The notes under the pieces are model-generated. The model saw nothing but the letters and a program-made list of their open reading frames with translations. It ran no database searches and was not told where the DNA came from. From the NCBI RefSeq assembly GCF_003350375.1, contig NZ_QQAR01000003.1:124001-188000 (forward strand): a stretch of 64,000 nucleotides of DNA. The letters run 5' to 3'. Below are positions 25,783-34,070 of this stretch, one piece after another (the first letter of the stretch is position 1; each line of letters starts with the position of its first letter). Origin of the DNA: Flavobacterium sp. AG291 (GTDB taxonomy: Bacteria; Bacteroidota; Bacteroidia; Flavobacteriales; Flavobacteriaceae). A program made the position numbers and the translations under genes.

Positions 25783-27066
25783 ATGAAAATTTACAACTTC
25801 AAAAATTACATTGCCCGTATCTCTCAAAGTTTTTATTTATTATATATCATCAAATGGCTGCTGCTGTCGATTGTTATTGGACTGTCAATTGGTTCGGCCT
25901 CTGCTTTTTTTCTTGTCTCCTTGAACTGGGTAACCAACTGGCGTGAAAGCCATGTATGGATCATTGCGCTTCTGCCATTGGGAGGGCTGGCAATTGGTTT
26001 AATGTATCATTATTGGGGTAACAGTGTAGTAAAGGGAAATAACTTGCTTTTAGAGGAATTTCATTCTCCTAAGCAGATAATTCCTTTCAGGATGGCACCG
26101 TTGGTGCTACTTGGAACATTGTTAACGCACCTTTTTGGAGGATCGGCAGGCAGAGAAGGGACGGCAGTTCAGATGGGAGGTGCTATTGCAGACCAGTTTA
26201 CCCATTTTTTTAAGCTTAGACAGGAGGATAGGGGTATAATTCTTATAATGGGTATCAGTGCAGGGTTTGCGTCCGTTTTTGGAACACCGCTCGCAGGGGC
26301 TGTTTTTGCATTAGAAGTTATGGTGCTAAACCGTATAAAGTATGATGCTTTGCTACCAAGCCTAATAGTCGCTCTTATCGCAGATTATACCTGTACAGCG
26401 TGGCATGTAAAACATACACATTATGCTATTGATGTCGTGCCTGGATTAGCTCCCGATACTCTATTATGGACGATTATAGCAGGAATTTTGTTTGGGCTTG
26501 CTGCTATGCTTTTTTCAAAGGCAGTATATTTTTTTACTAAAGTTTTCAGGCATAAAATTAGTTATCCTCCATTAAGGCCTTTAATTGGCGGTGTTTTTAT
26601 AGCATTATCAGTTTACTTGATGAGTACTACCGAATATATAGGGTTGGGTGTTCCCGTAATAGTAAGATCGTTTGGAGAGAATTTGCCGGTTTATGCTTTT
26701 ATGATAAAATTGCTCTTAACCACTTTTACTATCGGAGCCGGTTTTAAAGGGGGGGAAGTAACACCTCTGTTTTTTATTGGGGCCACTTTAGGAAATGCCT
26801 TGTTCCTGATTTTACCTTTACCAATGGCGTTTTTGGCAGGAATAGGATTTGTAGCTGTTTTTTCAGGTGCAACTAATACTCCTATCGCCTGTACAATAAT
26901 GGGTATCGAACTTTTTGGCATAGAGGCAGGTGTTTATATAGCGTTGGCCTGTTTTGTGGCTTATCTTTTTTCAGGATATACAGGAATATATAGTTCTCAG
27001 AATCGAGTAGGTGTTAAGTATTTGTTGTATGAAAAGATAAAAGGTAAAAGTTTGAAGGATTTGTGA
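25783..27066 (+). CDS. CLC-family channel/antiporter, probably CLC-F fluoride/proton antiporter
   Basis: A 427-residue CLC membrane protein with about ten hydrophobic segments. The gating glutamate is Glu125 in GGSAGREGTAVQMG. The usual GSGIP selectivity motif is replaced by VVKGNNLLLEE (from residue 82), and the later motif reads GAGFKGGEVTP. This departs from chloride-type CLCs and fits what I remember of the CLC-F clade, which expels fluoride in exchange for protons. The fluoride riboswitch 40 bases upstream is strong independent support. There is no CBS domain, as is usual for this clade. Confidence 0.88.
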   Translation: MKIYNFKNYIARISQSFYLLYIIKWLLLSIVIGLSIGSASAFFLVSLNWVTNWRESHVWIIALLPLGGLAIGLMYHYWGNSVVKGNNLLLEEFHSPKQIIPFRMAPLVLLGTLLTHLFGGSAGREGTAVQMGGAIADQFTHFFKLRQEDRGIILIMGISAGFASVFGTPLAGAVFALEVMVLNRIKYDALLPSLIVALIADYTCTAWHVKHTHYAIDVVPGLAPDTLLWTIIAGILFGLAAMLFSKAVYFFTKVFRHKISYPPLRPLIGGVFIALSVYLMSTTEYIGLGVPVIVRSFGENLPVYAFMIKLLLTTFTIGAGFKGGEVTPLFFIGATLGNALFLILPLPMAFLAGIGFVAVFSGATNTPIACTIMGIELFGIEAGVYIALACFVAYLFSGYTGIYSSQNRVGVKYLLYEKIKGKSLKDL

Positions 27067-27406
27067 GGAGTAAAGATTTATCGGGAATTGGGGGGATGAA
27101 CATGAAGAACGTTTACGATCGCTCATTTTAAAACGTCTTGATTAAATTATAGAACTCTAATCATTACTGAGAGTTTCTTGTTTTATATAATAAAGTAGCC
27201 ATTTTAGAATTACGCATGTAATGCGCTTTAAATTTTCAAAATCAGATATCCTATTTCATTTTGACATATTTGAGGTGATATATATGTAAAGTAAAATCAG
27301 TTAATTTGTCCACGTTTACCACGTTCAAATCATTCTGCAAACTGGCAGCATAATTTTTTAAAGTGCTTGAATTTCTTGGATTTTAACAAACAGATGCGAC
27401 AGAACC
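27067..27406. other. Intergenic region after the CLC gene
   Basis: 340 AT-rich bases between a plus-strand and a minus-strand gene. It contains a weak inverted repeat AACTCT / AGAGTT (27153-27175) followed by TTCTTGTTTT, a possible terminator. I see no gene, tRNA fragment or repeat shared with the rest of the window. It is the left edge of the accessory block, so it was checked for a copy of the tRNA-Tyr end; none is visible. Confidence 0.45.
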
Positions 27407-28822
27407 TTATTTAGCGATTTTACTGATCATACCATTAAATATAAAATAGTGAAATGGAAGCACTAAATACCAATACATCCTTCCTGCCAGGCCAAGTGGG
27501 CGAAATGTAGCTGTTTGGTATACAGTGTTTCCTTTAATTCTAAATTCCAGCCATGCTTCTCCCGGCAGTTTCATCTCGGCATACAGCAAAAGCCTTTTCT
27601 CTTTGGGATCTGTATAAATAACCCGCCAAAAATCCAAAGTATCGCCTGCATTTACAGATGATATATTCCTCCGCCCCCTTTTGAGGCCTACACCACCAAA
27701 CAGCTTATCAAGAAATCCCCTAAAACTCCAGAGCCAGTCGGCATAATACCATCCTGAATATCCCCCAATGGCAAAAATGCGCTCGGCTGCCTGCTCAGGA
27801 TCTTTAGTAGTTGCTGTCTTGCGGTCTGTGAATACACCGAATTCAGGTACCTGTATCAGCTTTGAGAGTTTTTTACCTGCCTGCAGATTTCCCATAGCAT
27901 CTTTCCAGCTGGATAACACCATGTTCTGTTCTATCTTATCAAAAGCAATACGAATAGCCTGACGGTACGGAATCAGTGTAATGCAAAGCTGTTCAGCTAA
28001 TTTATTGCGATTGGCTACAACGTCTACCTTCATGCTCTCCACGAGATTAGCTGCGAGAGAATAAGACGTGGAGGTGACAAAATAAAGCCAGTAGGAGGAG
28101 AGGCGTGGTGTCATGACGGGCAGGGTAAAAATATGCCTTTTGAGGCCCCTTTCCTTTGCAAACTGTAAAAGCATTTCCTTATAGGTAAGTATATCCGGCC
28201 CATAGATATCAAAATGTTTACCGAAAGTGGATTCCTTTAGCAGGACACCGGAAAGGAACTGTATGACATTACGAACTGCGATAGGCTGGCATTTTGTATG
28301 CAGCCATTTTGGTGCAATCATGACAGGAAGCTTTTCGATAAGGTCACGGATGATCTCGAAGGAGGCGCTGCCGGATCCCACAATAATACCTGCTCTTAGC
28401 GCGGTCAGGGGAATAGCTGAAGAGGCCAGTATCGTTTCCACATTTTTGCGTGAGGCGAGGTGCATTGATAATTCCTGCTCGTTCACTATGCCTGTAAGGT
28501 AAATTACCTGCTTTGTTGCTGTCTTATTTATAGCATCGACAAAATTCCTGGCAGAGCGTTCTTCCATCTCACTGAATTCTCCGCCTGAACTCATGGAATG
28601 GACCAGATAGTAGGCTGCGTCAATGTCATCAGCAAAATTAAGGCTGGATGAATCCAAAAGGTCCGCTTCCATAACGCTTAACCGTTTCTTATAGCCGTAT
28701 TTTGACGTGTCTAAACGTGAGGCATCCCTGACCAGGCATATCACTTCATGCCCATTTTCCAGAAGAGCGGGAAGAAGGCGCTGTGCTATATAACCGGTTG
28801 CACCTGTCAACAGTATTTTCAT
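27407..28822 (-). CDS. SDR-family NAD(P)-binding oxidoreductase with DUF2867 domain
   Basis: A 471-residue protein. The N-terminal extended-SDR Rossmann domain starts MKILLTGATGYIAQ (glycine motif at residues 7-12) and includes AAYYLVHSMSSGG. The C-terminal DUF2867 domain (about 320-471) contains IGGYSGWYYADWLWSFRGFLD and TLDFWRVIY. I remember the family as a frequent partner of photolyases and CarH/LitR-type MerR regulators in light-induced gene sets. The reaction is unknown. It is divergently transcribed from the MerR gene and shares a 107-base regulatory region with it. Confidence 0.85.
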   Translation of the reverse strand: MKILLTGATGYIAQRLLPALLENGHEVICLVRDASRLDTSKYGYKKRLSVMEADLLDSSSLNFADDIDAAYYLVHSMSSGGEFSEMEERSARNFVDAINKTATKQVIYLTGIVNEQELSMHLASRKNVETILASSAIPLTALRAGIIVGSGSASFEIIRDLIEKLPVMIAPKWLHTKCQPIAVRNVIQFLSGVLLKESTFGKHFDIYGPDILTYKEMLLQFAKERGLKRHIFTLPVMTPRLSSYWLYFVTSTSYSLAANLVESMKVDVVANRNKLAEQLCITLIPYRQAIRIAFDKIEQNMVLSSWKDAMGNLQAGKKLSKLIQVPEFGVFTDRKTATTKDPEQAAERIFAIGGYSGWYYADWLWSFRGFLDKLFGGVGLKRGRRNISSVNAGDTLDFWRVIYTDPKEKRLLLYAEMKLPGEAWLEFRIKGNTVYQTATFRPLGLAGRMYWYLVLPFHYFIFNGMISKIAK

Positions 28823-28865
28823 GCATTAGAGAGTTAGGCGTTCTTTTACCTATAAAATTATTAAA

Positions 28866-28900
28866 TTTTGTTTAATTTTATTACTTGTTATGGTTAACAA
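28866..28900. promoter_or_regulatory. Candidate operator region between the SDR and MerR genes
   Basis: TTTTGTTTAA at 28866-28875, the same 10-mer found three times before the DUF4397 gene. It is followed by the inverted repeat TTGTTA-N4-TAACAA (28885-28900). The site lies between divergent genes, just upstream of a weak -7 box (TATGTTTT, 28906-28913), fitting autoregulation by the MerR protein. Confidence 0.5.
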
Positions 28901-28929
28901 TTTCATATGTTTTTAATTTACCCCAGAAC

Positions 28930-29826
28930 ATGAATAACATTAAAACGATATTTTCAATAGGTGATCTGGAAAAGCTTTCGGGAGTAAAGGCACATACGAT
29001 CAGGATATGGGAAAAACGATATGGGTTGTTGTCACCAGAGCGAGGCAGTAACAATCTTCGTTGGTACGGCCTTGAGGAACTTCGCAAGCTCCTTAATGTC
29101 GTTTTGCTGACGGATTACGGGGTAAAGATATCTAAAGTCGCGAAGATGGGTACATCGGAGATTGAGATGATGGTCGGTGAGATCCGCGTTGGAAGACAGG
29201 ATGTTAATCATGCTATACATCTTTTTAAGCTGGCTATGATGACCTTTGATCAGCCACTTTTTCTTGATGCTACGGATCACCTGCTGGCAAAGATGCCATT
29301 TGAAAAGATATTTTTGAACTACTACATGCCTTTTCTCGAAGAAATCGGAATAATGTGGCAGGCGGGGACTATTGAGCCTGCACATGAGCATTTTATCAGC
29401 TGCCTGATTCGTATGGTAATCATGCAACAGATTGCTTTAAGCAGCAAAAAGGTCAGAAAAGGTATTGCTGCAAAATATGTTCTGTTCCTGCCCTTTGGTG
29501 AAATCCATGAACTCGGCCTTATTTTTTTGCAATACTTGATTACTGCCCGTGGTGAGGGTTGTGTATATCTGGGTAGCAATATCCCGCTCGACAGCCTTTC
29601 AGAACTGATGCGGCTATTTAGGAATATAACATTCATTACCTATATGACCGTAATACCGGAAGAAAAACCGTTAGATATGTATGTCGAGACCCTTCTGTCA
29701 ATGGTGAGGGGAAACGAGTCGGAACTTTGGATTGTGGGGCGCAGGGCTTCTGAATTACTAATCGGCGAGCAGGAAAATTTGAAAAGGTTTAACGCTCTGC
29801 ACGATATAGTATCAAAATTATCATAG
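28930..29826 (+). CDS. MerR-family regulator with B12-binding domain (CarH/LitR-type photoreceptor)
   Basis: A 298-residue regulator. The MerR HTH (about 5-75) includes FSIGDLEKLSGVKAHTIRIW and EKRYGLLSPERGSNNLRWY. A four-helix region follows, then a cobalamin-binding domain. Two photoreceptor signatures are visible: W-x9-EH (Trp143, Glu153, His154) and ExHxxG (EIHELG, 191-196), where His193 would be the lower axial cobalt ligand. In CarH proteins the adenosylcobalamin-bound form represses in the dark and light disassembles it. I start at MNNIKTIFS (28930), since the longer reading from 28885 passes through the promoter region. It probably controls this block. Confidence 0.88.
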   Translation: MNNIKTIFSIGDLEKLSGVKAHTIRIWEKRYGLLSPERGSNNLRWYGLEELRKLLNVVLLTDYGVKISKVAKMGTSEIEMMVGEIRVGRQDVNHAIHLFKLAMMTFDQPLFLDATDHLLAKMPFEKIFLNYYMPFLEEIGIMWQAGTIEPAHEHFISCLIRMVIMQQIALSSKKVRKGIAAKYVLFLPFGEIHELGLIFLQYLITARGEGCVYLGSNIPLDSLSELMRLFRNITFITYMTVIPEEKPLDMYVETLLSMVRGNESELWIVGRRASELLIGEQENLKRFNALHDIVSKLS

Positions 29827-29982
29827 ATTCTTACCGGTCGATAATGGTTTATTCGTTGTGGAATGAATTGTTTAATTATATTTTGTTGAGCCTAATTCCC
29901 GGATATTAGAATCGGAAAGATCATCTGACCGCATAAAATCTAGATTCCTGATATATATGTACCGGCTTTTCCGAAGTACTAC

Positions 29983-30054
29983 TTAAACAAATTCTAATTT
30001 TTTGTTTAATTATTTACGTCAATTATGTAAACAAAATTTTTCATTTTAATTTTG
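29983..30054 (+). promoter_or_regulatory. Operator-promoter region of the fasciclin gene
   Basis: Three copies of the motif occur: TTAAACAAA at 29983-29991, TTTTGTTTAA at 30000-30009 and GTAAACAAAA at 30027-30036 (one mismatch). They are followed by the -7 element TAATTTTG at 30047-30054. The third copy falls where the -33 element would be, so a bound protein would block the promoter. Confidence 0.55.
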
Positions 30055-30079
30055 GGATACAAACCTAAAAATAAAATAT

Positions 30080-31060
30080 ATGAAAAGAGATTTTTTTAGG
30101 AAGGGAGTGGCAATATTGGCACTATCCTTCATTCCCTTGGTATCGTGTAGTGATGATGACAGCGACACGATGCAGCAGAACAATACGATAGCGGATGTAG
30201 CTTCGTCAAATGCAAATCTTTCAGTGCTTGTGGATGCACTTGACAGGGCAGGCCTGACTGCTACCCTGGACGGGAATGGCAGCTATACTGTATTTGCACC
30301 GACTAACCAAGCATTTACTGCTTTTTTACAGCAGAAAGGGTTTGCTAATCTTGAAGCTGTTCCGGTACCCATACTTAAAGAGATACTTCTCAATCACGTC
30401 GTTTCAGGTAAGGTAACCTCCTCATCGCTTACTACCGGATATGTAAAGACCATGGCAAAGGGAAGCGCATCAAGCTCCAATACGCTAAGCATGTATATCA
30501 ATACAGCTAACGGTGTCGTAATTAATGGAGGTGCTTCTAACGGAGGTGCGGCCGTGACCACTGCTGATGTAATGGCAAGCAATGGTGTGGTGCATATTGT
30601 TGGCAATGTAATCGATTTACCAACGGTAGCCAGCCATGCAATTGCCAATCCTGACTTCTCTATACTGGTTCAGGCATTGACAAGGGATGACCAGCCTGAT
30701 TTCGCGGGGATACTTTCCGGAACCCAAAACTCACCTTTTACGGTATTTGCACCAACCAATACTGCATTTGCAAGTTTACTGACAGAACTTAACCTTTCAG
30801 GATTAGCGCAGATTCCCCAGGCTACTTTGGAAAATACACTTAAATATCATGTGGTAGCGGGACAGAACGTATTGGCTGCCTCATTAATGGACAACATGAC
30901 GGTAAACACGTTCCAGGGTGGTAGCTTTACAGTTAACCTAGAAGGCGGGGCTTCCATAACGGATGCAAATGGCAGGGTATCAACCATAACCGCAACGGAT
31001 GTACAGGCTTCAAACGGCGTTGTGCATGTTATAAACAAAGTACTCCTTCCGCCGATGTAA
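30080..31060 (+). CDS. Fasciclin (FAS1) domain lipoprotein, two repeats
   Basis: A 326-residue lipoprotein (lipobox LVSC, Cys23, followed by the SDDDSD surface-export linker). It carries two FAS1 domains, about 38-178 and 185-325. Each has the FAS1 hallmarks, YTVFAPTNQAF / FTVFAPTNTAF early and GVVHIVG.. / GVVHVIN.. at the end. FAS1 proteins mediate adhesion or surface contacts. The promoter carries the candidate light-response operator, so it may be induced by light or oxidative stress. Confidence 0.9.
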   Translation: MKRDFFRKGVAILALSFIPLVSCSDDDSDTMQQNNTIADVASSNANLSVLVDALDRAGLTATLDGNGSYTVFAPTNQAFTAFLQQKGFANLEAVPVPILKEILLNHVVSGKVTSSSLTTGYVKTMAKGSASSSNTLSMYINTANGVVINGGASNGGAAVTTADVMASNGVVHIVGNVIDLPTVASHAIANPDFSILVQALTRDDQPDFAGILSGTQNSPFTVFAPTNTAFASLLTELNLSGLAQIPQATLENTLKYHVVAGQNVLAASLMDNMTVNTFQGGSFTVNLEGGASITDANGRVSTITATDVQASNGVVHVINKVLLPPM

Positions 31061-31089
31061 GCTGACAAATTTAAATTAAAAAACTAGTC

Positions 31090-31134
31090 TTAAACAAATC
31101 AATGTGTATCATTACAATGGTACTCATTGATTTG
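31090..31134 (+). other. Inverted repeat after the fasciclin gene, with one operator-like motif
   Basis: CAAATCAATG (31095-31104) and CATTGATTTG (31125-31134) form a perfect 10-base stem around a 20-base loop. This is terminator-like but lacks a T-run. The left arm overlaps TTAAACAAA (31090-31098), the operator-like motif, which also lies about 155 bases before the response regulator gene. Confidence 0.4.
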
Positions 31135-31252
31135 CTGGTTATTGCAATGGGGTGAATTAATTATTGACTATAACTATTTATGTAAAATGCTATAAAATAA
31201 CTTGATCACTAGTAATTATTTTCGCAGTAATTACCCTAATGATATATTTAAT

Positions 31253-31663
31253 ATGTACTCGAAATCTATTATCCTTGTAGAAGATGATAGTGATGACAGG
31301 GAGCTATTTTGTCTTATTGTCCACGAAATGCCTTCTGCTATTGAATGTATAGAATTTTCAAATGGCAAGGATGCATTTGACTATCTCAAAACTACAGACA
31401 AACTACCAGACATCATCTTTACGGATCTCGATATGCATCTGATGTCAGGTGAAGAATTTATTATTGAGCTTAAAAAGGAAGGCAGGACCAAAGATATTCC
31501 TGTTTATATTTACACGACGCCTTTTATGTTCGGGCATACCTCAGACATTATTAAATCAAGTGTGACAGGCTGCGTTTTCAAAAACAGTGATTTTAATGAT
31601 TTTGAAAACGGTTTAAAAACGGTATTACAGGAACATTATGGCAGTTCAAAGGAGCCAAGCTGA
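31253..31663 (+). CDS. Single-domain response regulator (receiver only)
   Basis: A 136-residue receiver domain without output domain. The acidic pocket is EDDSDD (from residue 10), the phosphoacceptor is Asp58 in IIFTDLDMHLMSG, and the conserved Thr and Lys are in YIYTTPF and CVFKNSD. Such proteins act by protein-protein contact, like CheY or stress phosphorelay partners. I start at MYSKSIILVEDD (31253), as the in-frame TTG at 31202 adds a tail not typical of receivers. No histidine kinase lies nearby. Confidence 0.8.
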   Translation: MYSKSIILVEDDSDDRELFCLIVHEMPSAIECIEFSNGKDAFDYLKTTDKLPDIIFTDLDMHLMSGEEFIIELKKEGRTKDIPVYIYTTPFMFGHTSDIIKSSVTGCVFKNSDFNDFENGLKTVLQEHYGSSKEPS

Positions 31664-31902
31664 TTTTAAGTATTGCATCAGGCGTCGAAAGCTCCGCAAG
31701 CAATGTATTACACAATTGATTAAAATCCTCGTGTCTTTCGAGTTTGGGAAGGATACCTGGCTAATGCTATTCTATGATATTCGATTTCACAGCTGCGCAT
31801 CACACACTGTTGGCTATTGCGACTTCCAACTAACGATGCTTGGTTTTTCAACTTCCAATAAAAGCCACTTTAACTATTCACTTGTTTGTTTGTCAGCCAA
31901 AA

Positions 31903-32193
31903 TCAATCCGTTTCAAAGTTAAGGTCTTTAAATATTTCCCGGGTGATGATCTTCGTATTGTGAATAACATCCTGAAAGGTGCACTCAAGCATTGCAAGTG
32001 GAAAAGAAATCCCGTCGCTCATTTCAGTGAGATCCATCGTGAGCACAGTACTGTCCGACAGATTGGGAGAGCCCGTAAGCTGGCCAAATAGTGCTGTCAC
32101 TTTTTCCTTGTTTTTCCCAAGACTATATGTGGCATACGAATCAAAGCCAGTAAGCGTTTTGATATTGAGTGATATATAATATAAATTATCCAT
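31903..32193 (-). CDS. Small conserved hypothetical protein
   Basis: A 96-residue protein of unknown function (MDNLYYISLNIKTLTGFDSY...). It looks genuinely coding, with a mixed alpha/beta pattern, conserved-looking LFGQLTGSPNLSDSTVL and no low complexity. It starts 23 bases after the cation/proton antiporter stop on the same strand and is probably cotranscribed. No signal peptide or membrane segment is seen, so it is probably cytoplasmic. Confidence 0.6.
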   Translation of the reverse strand: MDNLYYISLNIKTLTGFDSYATYSLGKNKEKVTALFGQLTGSPNLSDSTVLTMDLTEMSDGISFPLAMLECTFQDVIHNTKIITREIFKDLNFETD

Positions 32194-32216
32194 AATTTCA
32201 ATTTTTATATTATTAC

Positions 32217-33392
32217 TTAAATAGAATTATTTTCAATAGGTGACAATCGATAAATTAACTTTTGTATAATGTTGAGCCATATAGAAGTGAAAAGCATTGT
32301 GCAGGTAATTACCGATAACGTTATCTGGTAGGTAGATTTCCCGACCAAGCCTAATGACAAGGCCATTGTAACAAGCACAAAGCTAAACTCGCCAATCTGC
32401 GATAACAGTGCGCCACCGTAGAGGCTGTCCCGCCAATTGTTGCCTGTAGCCCTAAAGAGCACCGTATTTATTAGGCTATTGATTAGAAGCACAGAAACTG
32501 TCACCAAAAAAATCGTCCCGGCGTTGTTTGCGAAAAAAACAATATCAAGCTGTAGCCCAATCGCCAGAAAGAAAAAAGCCATAAAGAAAACCCGAAATGG
32601 TAGTATCGATTTTTCGAGCCATCGGGTAGCCTTATCCTGACTTATTACTATACCTGCCGCGAAAGCACCTAAAGCTGGTGAAAGCCCAAACCAGGCGCTG
32701 AACCAAGCCATTCCGAAGCAGATACAAAAGCCGACAAATACCTGAAAGTCGTGATCCGCCAGGATTTCCCTGCCCATGGGAATACTGAACAGTTTGTGTT
32801 TAATGGCCGCATTCAAAAAAAGCAAAATAAGTATCCCGCCTATACAAACCTTAACGATCTCAAAAGGCGAGGCATTACTGCCGGACATCATATTCAATGT
32901 CAGGATCATTGGCACCACTAAAATATCCTGTATCAGCAGAACTCCGCAGGTAATTATACCCAATTGACTGTTGATTTCCCCAGTTCTTTTCAGATATTGA
33001 AATACAATGGCCGAACTGCTTAAGCTAATGATAAAGGATGTAAGAATAATTATTTCGGTACTCCACCCGGCCTTATCTCCAACAAGGAACATACAGGCAA
33101 AGCTGAGTGCTAGCTGCACCAAGGCTATCAGCAATGGTTTGTAAAGGTTTTGACCAAGAGCGCGCAAGTCGATATCGGTGCCAATTGTAAACATGAGCAT
33201 GACTATTCCTAGTTCACCGAGTTCCGAAACTACTTTCGGTTCATGAATAATATTCAGGAAAGCCGGCCCCAGGAGCAGCCCCGATAAAATGTATGCAATA
33301 AAGTAAGGTTGCTTTAATTTGCGCAAAAGAAGGATTAATAATAAAACGACGAAGGACAGCACTGCCATCCCTGAAAACAATTGCGATGACAT
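32217..33392 (-). CDS. Cation:proton antiporter (CPA2/Kef type, membrane domain only)
   Basis: A 391-residue integral membrane protein with about 11-12 hydrophobic segments. Family signatures include AYILSGLLLGPAF, ELGEIGIVMLMFTIGTD-type sequence (here ELGELGIVMLMF), LSSSAIVFQYLK and GAFAAGIVIS. It lacks the C-terminal RCK/TrkA nucleotide-binding domain of KefB/C. It is therefore a stand-alone Na+ or K+/H+ antiporter module, likely for pH or salt stress. It sits upstream of the 96-residue protein and downstream of hsp20 on the same strand. Confidence 0.85.
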   Translation of the reverse strand: MSSQLFSGMAVLSFVVLLLILLLRKLKQPYFIAYILSGLLLGPAFLNIIHEPKVVSELGELGIVMLMFTIGTDIDLRALGQNLYKPLLIALVQLALSFACMFLVGDKAGWSTEIIILTSFIISLSSSAIVFQYLKRTGEINSQLGIITCGVLLIQDILVVPMILTLNMMSGSNASPFEIVKVCIGGILILLFLNAAIKHKLFSIPMGREILADHDFQVFVGFCICFGMAWFSAWFGLSPALGAFAAGIVISQDKATRWLEKSILPFRVFFMAFFFLAIGLQLDIVFFANNAGTIFLVTVSVLLINSLINTVLFRATGNNWRDSLYGGALLSQIGEFSFVLVTMALSLGLVGKSTYQITLSVITCTMLFTSIWLNIIQKLIYRLSPIENNSI

Positions 33393-33414
33393 GGGTATAC
33401 GTTTTTAATAAGTG

Positions 33415-33440
33415 AATAGCTGCCCGTGTGGACAGCTATT
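33415..33440 (-). terminator. Hairpin between hsp20 and the antiporter gene
   Basis: AATAGCTG / CAGCTATT stem with a 10-base loop just after the hsp20 stop. It has only a weak T-run on the minus strand, so it is a partial terminator at most. Confidence 0.4.
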
Positions 33441-33463
33441 TCATTGAGATAAAATAAATCGGA

Positions 33464-33916
33464 TTATGAAATTTCAATCATCCTCGGAGGCTTCTGTTTT
33501 GCTTCTTCTTTCTTAGGAACGGTGAGAAGTAGCAGCCCGTTTTCATAACTGGCAGTGATGTGTTCTTCGTCTACCACATCCTTAGGTAATTCAAAGCTTC
33601 GCTGGAACGATTGGTAGCTGAATTCCCTGCGGGTGAAGTTTTCCTGCTGTGTAGTCTGCTTATGCTCCCTGACAGATGAAATTGTTAATAGGTTACCATC
33701 TAAAGTGATATTAAAATCACTTTTCTCCATTCCTGGCGCGGCTACTTCCACTTCGTAGCTGTCTGCAGTCTCTTTGATGTTTACCGATGGCAGTGTTGTG
33801 CTTGTGGATGAGAAGTTATTGTTTTCCCAATTGAAAAGCTCACGGCCAAAGATGTCATCAAAAAACAAACGCTGAAAGCCCGGTAATTGGCTTCCGTTTC
33901 TTTTAATTAGATTCAT
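33464..33916 (-). CDS. Hsp20/alpha-crystallin small heat shock protein
   Basis: A 150-residue small heat shock protein that holds unfolding proteins without ATP. The alpha-crystallin domain (about 45-140) contains VNIKETADSYEVEVAAPGMEKSDFNI and the closing ASYENGLLLLTVPKKEE. An N-terminal arm with PGFQRLFFDDIFG and a short C-terminal tail (PRMIEIS) are typical. The upstream region has a sigma-54-like TGGCAC element instead of a clear TAnnTTTG box. Confidence 0.92.
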   Translation of the reverse strand: MNLIKRNGSQLPGFQRLFFDDIFGRELFNWENNNFSSTSTTLPSVNIKETADSYEVEVAAPGMEKSDFNITLDGNLLTISSVREHKQTTQQENFTRREFSYQSFQRSFELPKDVVDEEHITASYENGLLLLTVPKKEEAKQKPPRMIEIS

Positions 33917-33987
33917 AACGGTTAACTTTAAAATTGTTAGACATTAAATTTTGAACGTCCACCATCTCGGTGATAATTGCAAAAAAA

Positions 33988-34001
33988 CCAAAATTGTGCC
34001 A
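33988..34001 (-). promoter_or_regulatory. Candidate sigma-54-type promoter for hsp20
   Basis: On the minus strand TGGCAC (34001-33996) is followed after six bases (AATTTT) by GG, keeping the -24 GG and a G at the -12 position. The predicted transcript start is about 60 bases before the ATG. The -12 GC doublet is not exact. Confidence 0.3.
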
Positions 34002-34070
34002 TTCTAAGAAAATGACATTTTTTCAGATTTCATACTGAAAAAATGTCAAGCGGCGCATTAGCAATGTATA

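Noticed and set aside
31638-31922. Plus-strand open frame of 94 codons after the response regulator
   Set aside because: It overlaps the response regulator end and the 96-residue minus-strand gene, and its translation has no coding-like pattern. I treat the gap 31664-31902 as non-coding.
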